Assembly: GCA_012512665.1 (NCBI GenBank)
Contig: JAAZDU010000237.1
Location: 1-5,813, forward strand
From: Bacillota bacterium
GTDB lineage: Bacteria > Bacillota > Dethiobacteria > DTU022 > JAAZDU01
Length of the DNA: 5,813 bases
Reading direction: 5' to 3'
The notes beneath the pieces were generated by a model, which worked only from the letters and a program-made list of their open reading frames with translations, searched no databases and was not told where the DNA came from. Of the stretch, positions 1 through 5,663 are shown piece by piece. The position numbers and the translations under genes were made by a program. How positions within the stretch are numbered: the first letter of the stretch is position 1; every line of letters starts with the position of its first letter.

Positions 1-941
1 AGATATTCTGTCTGCCAATCCTTTTCTGTTGCAGGCTTTACCTCTTGGCTAAGGCTCATAGTTCTGGGACAACCATAAATTTCTACTCCAGCTTCAGTTA
101 ACTGCTTAATAACATCGGGCAAAAGCTGTGAATAAATATCTTTATGGACTAATAGCGTTTCCACTGCATTGCATACCCCGGGTCTCTGTGTTTTAGCGTT
201 AAAGATGATATTTGCAGCCATCTTCAGTTCTGCAGATTTGTCCACGTAAATGTGACAATTTCCACTGCCTGTCTCAATAACAGGAACCGTGGCATTATCT
301 AATACAGTTTTAATAAGAGAAGGACCGCCCCTGGGAATCAAAACATCTAAATAGCCGTTCATTCTCATCAACTCTTGGGCAGCTTGCCTGCTTGTATCTT
401 CAATTAAAACCACAGCATTTGGTGGAAGATTTGTTTTTTGCAGCCCTTCTTGAATGATAGACACGAGAAGTCTGTTTGTTACTATAGCTTCTGAACTACC
501 CCTTAATACTACCGAGTTTCCAGATTTTATCGTAAGTGCTGCTGCATCAACAGTTACATTAGGCCGTGCTTCATAAATAATACCTATCACACCGAGTGGA
601 ACACACATTTTACCGATTTCAAGACCGTTCGGCCTTCGCCACATAGATTTAATTTCACCTATAGGATCAGGCAAGGCAGCTATAATGCCCAGGCCTTCAA
701 CCATTTCATTTATTCTTTTCTCAGTTAGTTCCAATCTGTCGTAAAAAGCTTTAGTATAATTTTTTTTACTTAAATTTTAAAGGTCTTTTCTATTTACTTC
801 TAATATTGCTTCTTGTCTTTCCTGGAGCATCTTGGCGATTTGTTCCAGCGCAGCGTTTTTTCGGTTGCTATCTAGAGTAGCCATTTCTTTTGATGCTAGC
901 TTTGCAGCTTTGCATTTTTCAAATACATCTTTGTTAGCCAT
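1..941 (-). pseudogene. proA: Gamma-glutamyl phosphate reductase (ProA), interrupted by an in-frame TAA; C-terminus beyond the window
   Basis: ProA reduces gamma-glutamyl phosphate with NADPH to glutamate semialdehyde, the second step of proline synthesis in the cytoplasm. From ATG at 941, with an AAAGGA ribosome site upstream, the frame opens MANKDVFEKCKAAKLASKE and reads to NRKDL. It meets TAA at 779-777 (codon 55), then continues without another stop to position 3. The continuation is unmistakable ProA: DRLELTEKRI, PLGVIGIIYEARPNVTVDAA, GYLDVLIPRGG, ETGSGNCHIYVD and QRPGVCNAVETLLVH, whose Cys (codon 171-173) is the family's catalytic cysteine. About 313 of the usual 415-430 codons are visible. 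The KDL-to-DRL spacing equals that of intact ProA as I recall the Bacillus sequence, so this is a substitution rather than an indel; GAA to TAA is the simplest change. It lies 16 nt after proB. I am sure of the gene identity. Real mutation versus sequencing error is unresolved. Confidence 0.9.
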
Positions 942-957
942 ATTTTTTACATCCTTT

Positions 958-2085
958 CTAATAAATTACCATATTGTTTCTATGAATAATTTCATCAGCA
1001 TAACAATAACCGAGAATATCCTCTATATCCTGTGTTTTTTTACCTTTTATCAGCTGCAGCTCTTCTGAGCTGTAATTAACCAATCCTCTAGCTAATTCGT
1101 TTCCATCTTTTGTACAAATTGAAACAGTTTCCCCCTTAGAAAAGGACCCGCTTACTTCTATTATTCCTATAGGGAGAAGACTTTTACCGTGCTCCATAAT
1201 AGCTTTTTCTGCTCCTTCATCTATAACAATGATGCCTTTTACCGTTTGGCCAAAAGCTATCCATTTTTTTCTGCTCTTCATCTGGGACGAGCTAGAAGAA
1301 AAAAAGGTGCCAATTTCCTCCCCATCTAAAAGTCTTTGCAGTACGTTTTGTTTTTGACCATTTGCTATTACCATATCAATGCCTGAACTTAAAGCAATTT
1401 CAGCAGCTAGTAGCTTAGTAATCATGCCTCCAGTTGACAGGCTATCATTTGTTTCTCCTGCAAGTTTTTTTATATCCGGGGACAATTCGCTTACCAAAGG
1501 GATCAGCTTTGCTTTCGGATTAAGAGCGGGGTTAGAATCATAAAGCCCTTCCGTATCAGTTAAATTAATTAATAAATCCGCATCTATAAGGCTGGCAACT
1601 AGGGCTGATAACTGATCATTATCCCCTAATTCTATCTCTTCTGTAGAGACAGTATCGTTTTCATTTACAATAGGAATAACGTCATAATTAAGTAAAAATT
1701 CAAAAGTATTATGTGCGTTAATAAATCTTTTTCTATTCTCAAAGTCCAAACGTGTTAACAAAATTTGAGCTACAGTGTAACCATATTCTGCAAATATTTT
1801 TTCATAAAATTGAATAATAAGCCCCTGGCCTATTGCAGCCATAGCCTGTCTTTCAGGAATTGTAAGGCCCTTTTTCTTTATTCCTAATTTTCCTATTCCA
1901 GCGCCCACTGCACCGGAGGAAACAAGTATAATTTTTTTATCCTGATTTTTTAAATCTGCTATTTGTCTTACAATTTTTTCTATATAAGACAAATTTAATT
2001 TTCCTGTAGAATATGTTAATAGGCGGGTGCCTAATTTTATTACAATTTTTTCTGCATTTTTAAGTTTAGCTCTACGTATTGTCAA
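958..2085 (-). CDS. proB: Glutamate 5-kinase with C-terminal PUA domain
   Basis: ProB phosphorylates glutamate with ATP to gamma-glutamyl phosphate, the committed and usually proline-inhibited step of proline synthesis. The 375-residue length is normal for the two-domain form. The amino-acid-kinase domain (about 10-260) shows the VIKLGTRLLT phosphate-binding segment with Lys17, SSGAVGAG (57-64), VNENDTV (140-146), LGDNDQLSALVA (153-164), LTDTEGLY (175-182) and TGGMITK (218-224) with Lys224. The PUA domain (about 274-370) runs from KWIAFGQ through GKSLLPIGI and ARGLVNYSSEE to LGY and the IHRNN end. The start is TTG at 2085. It is chosen because AGGAGGA (2098-2092), which overlaps the proC stop codon, sits 6 nt upstream and no nearby ATG fits. 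The 11-nt gap to proC and 16-nt gap to proA imply one transcript and translational coupling. The stop is TAG. No defects are visible. Confidence 0.97.
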   Translation of the reverse strand: MTIRRAKLKNAEKIVIKLGTRLLTYSTGKLNLSYIEKIVRQIADLKNQDKKIILVSSGAVGAGIGKLGIKKKGLTIPERQAMAAIGQGLIIQFYEKIFAEYGYTVAQILLTRLDFENRKRFINAHNTFEFLLNYDVIPIVNENDTVSTEEIELGDNDQLSALVASLIDADLLINLTDTEGLYDSNPALNPKAKLIPLVSELSPDIKKLAGETNDSLSTGGMITKLLAAEIALSSGIDMVIANGQKQNVLQRLLDGEEIGTFFSSSSSQMKSRKKWIAFGQTVKGIIVIDEGAEKAIMEHGKSLLPIGIIEVSGSFSKGETVSICTKDGNELARGLVNYSSEELQLIKGKKTQDIEDILGYCYADEIIHRNNMVIY

Positions 2086-2096
2086 AACTTGTCCTC

Positions 2097-2903
2097 CTAA
2101 TAAGATTCACTTAATTCAGCTGCTCGTTTGGCTGCATTTACTACTGCTTTAATAATGTGGCTTTTAACAGCGCCCTCCTCGAGGTAGAAGAGCCCTCTAC
2201 TGGCAGTACCTCCGGGAGAAGATACCATGTTTTTTAAACGTGCCGGATGTTGTTTTGTCTCCAATACCATTTTGGCAGAACCCAAGAAAGTTTGTGAGGC
2301 AAGCAGCTCCGATTGTTCTCTTGTTAGACCAAGCTCAACACCTGCATCGGCAAAAGCTTCGATAAGAAAAAAGACAAAAGCAGGTCCACTGGCGCTAAGA
2401 CCGGTGATCGCGTTCATATATTTTTCTTTTATTTCTATAACCATCCCCAGTGGTTCGATAAGAGTCATTATATTCCTTTTAATATCAAGCGGTACATCAG
2501 AAGCAGATATCGCAATAATACCTTCTCCCAATACACAAGGTGTATTGGGCATAAGTCTTATCACATTTGGTCCGGGCCTGGCACCTAGTTTGCTTTTAAT
2601 AAAAGATGTAGGTACTCCTGCTGCTATAGATACAACGGTATGGTTTGGCGTAATATATTCTCTTATGTTATCCAGTAATTCTCCCATGTCTTGTGGCTTT
2701 ATGGCTAAAAAAATTATTTTAGACTGCTGACATAAATCCTTAAGAGATGCTGCTTCCTTAATATTAAATTCTTTTTTCATCTCTTCAATTTTTGTTTTAA
2801 TGTTATCAAATAATATTATTTCCTGAGCACTTATTATATCTTTTTTTAAAATACCCCGTGCTATAGCACTGCCCATGGTACCACAACCGATTAAGCCGAC
2901 CAT
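2097..2903 (-). CDS. proC: Pyrroline-5-carboxylate reductase
   Basis: ProC reduces 1-pyrroline-5-carboxylate to proline with NAD(P)H, the last step of the pathway. The protein shows an N-terminal Rossmann motif GLIGCGTMGSA (3-13), FLAIKPQ (65-71), RLMPNTPCVLGEG (116-128), ITGLSASGPAFVF (166-178) and the C-terminal substrate-loop motif VSSPGGTASRGL (227-238). From ATG 2903 it is 268 residues, like classic ProC enzymes. A longer frame begins at ATG 2924, but that start has no ribosome site. AAAAGGAG (2918-2911) lies exactly 7 nt before ATG 2903 and would itself be inside the longer reading frame, so I prefer the shorter start, which also places the Rossmann motif where the family has it. It is the first gene of proC-proB-proA, and its TAG stop is embedded in the proB ribosome site. 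If proA is really dead, ProC could still serve P5C made from ornithine or arginine. Confidence 0.97.
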   Translation of the reverse strand: MVGLIGCGTMGSAIARGILKKDIISAQEIILFDNIKTKIEEMKKEFNIKEAASLKDLCQQSKIIFLAIKPQDMGELLDNIREYITPNHTVVSIAAGVPTSFIKSKLGARPGPNVIRLMPNTPCVLGEGIIAISASDVPLDIKRNIMTLIEPLGMVIEIKEKYMNAITGLSASGPAFVFFLIEAFADAGVELGLTREQSELLASQTFLGSAKMVLETKQHPARLKNMVSSPGGTASRGLFYLEEGAVKSHIIKAVVNAAKRAAELSESY

Positions 2904-2951
2904 ATACATACTCCTTTTAGTCATTTAATTAATTTAAGGTATTAATATATT

Positions 2952-2980
2952 ATTTTATATTAAAGAAACGCTTATTGCAA
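2952..2980 (-). promoter_or_regulatory. Putative sigma-A promoter of proCBA
   Basis: Read on the minus strand, TTGCAA (2980-2975, 4/6 to the -35 consensus) and TAAAAT (2957-2952, 5/6 to the -10 consensus) are separated by exactly 17 nt. Transcription would start near 2945, about 40 nt before the preferred proC start. It is the best-spaced pair in the spacer, but AT-rich DNA yields chance matches. Confidence 0.55.
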
Positions 2981-2983
2981 TAA
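2972..2983. promoter_or_regulatory. Perfect 12-bp palindrome TTATTGCAATAA overlapping the proC -35 element
   Basis: TTATTGCAATAA equals its own reverse complement and contains the whole putative -35 hexamer. A dyad at this position is where a repressor of the proline operon could bind. I do not recognise the site as belonging to a known regulator, and palindromes of this length do occur by chance in AT-rich spacers. Confidence 0.35.
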
Positions 2984-3003
2984 ACATGGTCGCAAAAAAG
3001 CGC

Positions 3004-3033
3004 AAAAAAAAAATAAAAAAAAAAAATAAAAAA
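3004..3033. repeat. A-tract (low complexity)
   Basis: Thirty bases on the plus strand consist of A runs of 10, 12 and 6 broken by single Ts at 3014 and 3027, next to two copies of cgcaaaaaa just to the left. On the transcribed minus strand this is a long T-run about 25-55 bp upstream of the putative proC -35. It may bend DNA or act as an upstream promoter element. No adjoining GC-rich stem makes it a convincing terminator for the gene at 3151. Confidence 0.6.
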
Positions 3034-3058
3034 GCTGACTATCTAAAAGGCTAACTAT
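3027..3058. repeat. Imperfect tandem duplication, 16-bp unit, two copies
   Basis: 3027-3042 and 3043-3058 match at 12 of 16 positions. The core GCTgACTAT (3034-3042) recurs as GCTaACTAT (3050-3058). The repeat abuts the A-tract. It may be a slippage product or a pair of protein-binding half sites; nothing distinguishes these. Confidence 0.5.
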
Positions 3059-3091
3059 ACTTGACTCGATATTTAGCTTAATATTTATTTA

Positions 3092-3145
3092 TATGTATTA
3101 TATTGTAATACTGTGTAATACCGTATAATTCTATGTATTATTTTG
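3092..3145. repeat. Short direct repeat TATGTATTATwTTG, two copies 40 bp apart
   Basis: 3092-3105 and 3132-3145 agree at 13 of 14 bases. A weaker third version (tatgcattat) starts at 3152, inside the end of the neighbouring gene. GTAATAC-like words recur between them. The stretch is very AT-rich and no function can be assigned. Confidence 0.4.
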
Positions 3146-3150
3146 TTCTG

Positions 3151-3508
3151 CTATGCATTATCAACGCGTAAAGCATGCCTGATATGAAATGATTTTTCTC
3201 CTTTACCCAGTGAGTTTAACCACTGGATAAGATCATCGTCCTTCCAGGCATTACTTTAAAACTAACAATATCCTGTTTTCGCACTTTGCTATGCTCAACA
3301 GGTTTTTCTATTAATCTTTCATTTTTTTTACTATTGCTACTGATGTGTTCTAGCTTTTGTGATAAGCTACCAATAAACTCACCTCGTTCCCACCTTCCCC
3401 ATTTAATTTCTCCATTTAAAAAAGTAAAAGTGCCTTCGCCGTGCAAACACCATTTTTTACTTCACCTTCATATTTTTCTCCATTAGAAAGAATTAATTTT
3501 TCTGGCAT
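3151..3508 (-). pseudogene. Small MORN-repeat protein with C-terminal ribbon-helix-helix-like region, broken by two 1-nt frameshifts
   Basis: From ATG 3508 the first frame reads MPEKLILSNGEKYEGEVKNG, a MORN repeat. At about 3445-3448 it must lose one base (GTTTG where GTTTTG would fit) to continue as HGEGTFTFLNGEIKWGRW and ERGEF, a second MORN unit, then a charged linker (about 45-75) and DIVSFKVMPG. At about 3239-3245 a second missing base moves it into a third frame, DDDLIQWLNSLGKGEKSFHI followed by RHALRVDNA, ending at TAG 3153-3151. Repaired, it is 119 residues. The SFKV strand followed by DDDLIxWL and GExSxxIRxAL resembles ribbon-helix-helix DNA-binding domains; that assignment is by eye. 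MORN repeats are usually membrane- or protein-binding. Only 6 nt separate it from the recombinase-like gene, in the same frame, with AAGGAG 12 nt before the ATG. A TTG at 3446 could start an unbroken 76-residue frame, but that would discard conserved MORN sequence and the C-terminal region. Confidence 0.72.
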
Positions 3509-3514
3509 CGCTGA

Positions 3515-4297
3515 TCATGACTCCTTCAAGCCCCAGTTAACCCTGTTAAAGTTATTTTTTAACAAGTTTATTACATCCCGAACATTTTTTTTACAACCAG
3601 GGCAGTGCTGCATATTTTTAACAATTATTTCACCACAAATACATTTAATAGCATACATTGAAAGCTTATATTGAGTTTGCTCTAAATTGTAAGTATCCGT
3701 ATTGTCAGCTTTTGTAGTAGAGCTTTTTTGAGTAAAGTTAATTTTGTTTAGCGATTCTTCATTTAATTCGCCATTGACCTGACTGTGAATCATTAAAATG
3801 CTCTGATCTGAAAAACCTAATTTTTCTTTTAACAGGCTCAGATTATTTTCCTGCATGTACAGCTGTAGTGCATGTGTATAGCGCAAAACTTTAGGAGATA
3901 CGTTTTTTTTGATATTACCTCTCTTTGCATATCTGGCCAACATCTGCTGGATATATCTAGTTTTTAATGGGTTTCCTTTTAAGGTTGTGAAAATATAAGT
4001 CGAAAAATTAGATTTTTTTTGCTGGCACTCCCTCCATTCATTTAATAATGGCAAAAGCCTTTCTTCAATTGTAATAGTACGTTTTTTAGTTTTACTGTTT
4101 ATAATGAGTTCGCCTTTTTTAGTATCCAGGTCATCCCACTTCAGATTAATTAATTCTGTAAGCCTTATCCCGGTGGAAAGCATTAAATCAAGAATAAGAT
4201 GGTTTCTTTTCCCAGTTGGGTATCTACGATTAGGCTGTTTTAACAGTATGTTTTGTTCTTGCTCGGATAAAAAAACAAGCATATTTTTTTTCCCCAT
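3515..4297 (-). CDS. Tyrosine-recombinase-like protein lacking the catalytic Tyr, with C-terminal zinc ribbon
   Basis: The 260-residue protein starts directly in the integrase catalytic fold, without the N-terminal SAM-like core-binding domain. FLSEQEQNILL leads to LMLSTGIRLTELINLKWDDL (arm-I Arg45, Glu48), and SKTKKRTITI fits the beta-hairpin carrying the catalytic lysine. Box II reads SPKVLRYTHALQLY. Arg139 is kept, but Lys136 replaces the His of HxxR. The later LGH is LGF (Phe162), and the segment that normally reads xxIYTHV is MIHSQV, so His171 (codon CAC, 3787-3785) replaces the nucleophile Tyr. Strand cleavage by the standard mechanism looks impossible, while DNA binding may persist. 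The C-terminus has Cys219-x-Cys221 and Cys232-P-G-Cys235, a probable zinc ribbon. ATG 4297 is preferred over GTG 4303 because AAAGGA (4311-4306) is 8 nt from the ATG but only 2 nt from the GTG. Possible roles are a DNA-binding regulator, an accessory recombination factor or a decaying integrase. Confidence 0.85.
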   Translation of the reverse strand: MGKKNMLVFLSEQEQNILLKQPNRRYPTGKRNHLILDLMLSTGIRLTELINLKWDDLDTKKGELIINSKTKKRTITIEERLLPLLNEWRECQQKKSNFSTYIFTTLKGNPLKTRYIQQMLARYAKRGNIKKNVSPKVLRYTHALQLYMQENNLSLLKEKLGFSDQSILMIHSQVNGELNEESLNKINFTQKSSTTKADNTDTYNLEQTQYKLSMYAIKCICGEIIVKNMQHCPGCKKNVRDVINLLKNNFNRVNWGLKES

Positions 4298-4346
4298 ATA
4301 CACAATCCTTTGTTTATTTTATTAATATTGCGTATTATATAGCTGA

Positions 4347-4375
4347 ATTTTATCAAGAATAGGTAAGTATGTCAA
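4347..4375 (-). promoter_or_regulatory. Near-consensus sigma-A promoter of the recombinase-like/MORN cassette
   Basis: On the minus strand TTGACA (4375-4370) is a perfect -35 and TAAAAT (4352-4347) matches 5 of 6 -10 bases, with an exact 17-nt spacer. Transcription would begin near 4340, leaving a leader of roughly 43 nt before ATG 4297. This is the strongest promoter visible in the window and implies the cassette is transcribed independently of the upstream oxidoreductase gene. Confidence 0.8.
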
Positions 4376-4449
4376 CAAATTCCTGAAGCTTATAAAACAA
4401 TAAAAATACTGTAGTAAGAGGCTTTATTATGCCTAACAATCACTTATTT

Positions 4450-5583
4450 TTAACTTTGCTGAATAAGGTTTGCTACATAATGTGCTATACTGAAACATGA
4501 TGTAAGACCTGGAGATTCAATGCCAATTAAATTTATTAAACCCGGTATATTTTTGTCTGCTTCATGGGCAATAATGAAATCTCGAAATGGTTCGCCTGGC
4601 CCTTGAAGTTTTGGACGAATGCCAGACATTTCGGGTGTAAGATCTTCAGGGCTTGTTATAAAAGTTAAGTAAGTCCTGGCAACCTCATAAAATTCTTCTC
4701 TGCGATTAGCGTTAACACTATAATCTATCTCATTAACGTAATGAATATTTGGACCAAGGCGGAGTCTTCCATCAAGCGCTTTGGTAAGATGAATTCCTAG
4801 TGTTTTTAATTCCTTTAAGGGAGGGGGATATATTAATCTTGAAACTAACTTTGCTTTATTATAAGAAATGCTAAAATATTCTCCTTTACATGGATATATC
4901 CGATATCCAGCTTCATCAACATTTATTCCAGCCAGACTTGCTACCTGCGCAGAGTTCAAGCCTGCACAGTTTATTAACCAGCGGCTTTTAATTATCTCTT
5001 CTTTGCCACTTGGATCACAATATTTTGCAAAGAGTCCGTTTCCTATATCATCTATACCGGTTAATTCGTGTCTATAACCTATTATCACTCCATTTCGGAG
5101 AGCTATTTCCTCTAGGCGTTTCATAAGCTTATAAGAATCAATAATACCTGTATAAGGTGAATATAGCCCGGCTACCGCTTTAACATGTGGCTCCAACTTT
5201 TTTATTTTTTGAACTCCTAGCAGTTCTAATCCTAAAACGCCGTTGGCCTCGCCCTGCTCCTTTAGTTCTAAAAGAGTTTTTACTTCATCTTCTGTTCTAG
5301 CAATTATTATTTTACTTATCTGCTGGTGAGGTATATGTTTTTCTTGACAGAACTTGTACAGCATTGGTCTGCCTTGAACGCAAAGTATGGTTTTAAGACT
5401 ATCTTGAGGATAATATATCCCGGCATGAATAACCTCGCTATTGCGGCTGGATGTTTCCAGCCCAAAAGTATCATTCCTCTCCAGGAGAGTAATAGTTGCG
5501 CTGCTAAACTTTTCCGATAATATAGCAGCGCAAGCCAAACCAATAACTCCCGCCCCTATAATTAAAAAATCGGTTTGATCCAT
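4450..5583 (-). CDS. FAD-dependent oxidoreductase, L-2-hydroxyglutarate dehydrogenase-like (DAO family)
   Basis: Members of this family oxidise 2-hydroxy acids, or related amino or glycerol compounds, with bound FAD and pass electrons to a quinone, another acceptor or oxygen. The 377-residue protein opens DFLIIGAGVIGLACA, a dinucleotide-binding GxGxxG (10-15), followed by LLERNDTFGLETSSRNSEVI (33-52) with its acidic residue Glu35. HAGIYYP (53-59) and LCVQGRPMLYKFC (67-79) are hallmarks of LhgO/L2HGDH relatives. NCAGLNS (205-211), YPCKGEYF (230-237), LRLGPN (274-279), GIRPKLQGPG (321-330) and GIESPGLTSCFSIA (354-367) complete the fold. It lacks the longer C-terminal part of E. coli LhgO. The ATG at 5583 has AGGGGGA 7 nt upstream; the stop is TAA. 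No signal peptide or membrane helix is seen. No hydroxyglutarate-pathway neighbour is visible, so the substrate is not established and no symbol is given. The family call is firm. Confidence 0.9.
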   Translation of the reverse strand: MDQTDFLIIGAGVIGLACAAILSEKFSSATITLLERNDTFGLETSSRNSEVIHAGIYYPQDSLKTILCVQGRPMLYKFCQEKHIPHQQISKIIIARTEDEVKTLLELKEQGEANGVLGLELLGVQKIKKLEPHVKAVAGLYSPYTGIIDSYKLMKRLEEIALRNGVIIGYRHELTGIDDIGNGLFAKYCDPSGKEEIIKSRWLINCAGLNSAQVASLAGINVDEAGYRIYPCKGEYFSISYNKAKLVSRLIYPPPLKELKTLGIHLTKALDGRLRLGPNIHYVNEIDYSVNANRREEFYEVARTYLTFITSPEDLTPEMSGIRPKLQGPGEPFRDFIIAHEADKNIPGLINLIGIESPGLTSCFSIAHYVANLIQQS

Positions 5584-5663
5584 CTATTCATCCCCCTGTT
5601 AGCACAAATAATTAAATCTGTATGCTGCAACAATAACAAAATATTTTTCCCTTCAATGATATA

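Noticed and set aside
777..779. Recoding of the proA TAA as an amino acid (as with selenocysteine or pyrrolysine)
   Set aside because: Those systems use TGA or TAG, TAA terminates the oxidoreductase gene in this window, and the position is not a catalytic residue.
2227..2730. 167-codon open frame on the plus strand
   Set aside because: It lies wholly inside proC on the opposite strand and its translation resembles no family; it is a shadow of the real gene. The other plus-strand open frames inside proB, the MORN and recombinase-like genes and the oxidoreductase are rejected for the same reason.
2097..2924. proC start at ATG 2924
   Set aside because: There is no ribosome site before it, whereas the AAAAGGAG site inside the extension is ideally spaced for ATG 2903, which gives the family's usual N-terminus.
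2925..3150. T-box or other riboswitch controlling the proline operon
   Set aside because: T-box control of proline genes is known in Firmicutes, but the conserved GGTGG/ACC antiterminator element and a specifier hairpin are not visible on the minus strand, and the predicted leader is only about 40 nt.
3207..3227. CCAGTG/CACTGG inverted repeat as a terminator at the end of the 76-residue MORN frame
   Set aside because: It has a 6-bp stem and no T-run on either side, and in the reconstructed frame it lies inside coding sequence (QWLNSLG).
3216..3446. Intact 76-residue gene starting at TTG 3446
   Set aside because: It would begin in the middle of a MORN repeat whose first half is encoded just upstream in another frame, and its last residues break off an RHH-like region that continues in a third frame.
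4412..4436. AGGC/GCCT inverted repeat downstream of the oxidoreductase as a terminator
   Set aside because: The stem is only 4 bp and the following T-rich stretch is too distant and interrupted to be convincing.
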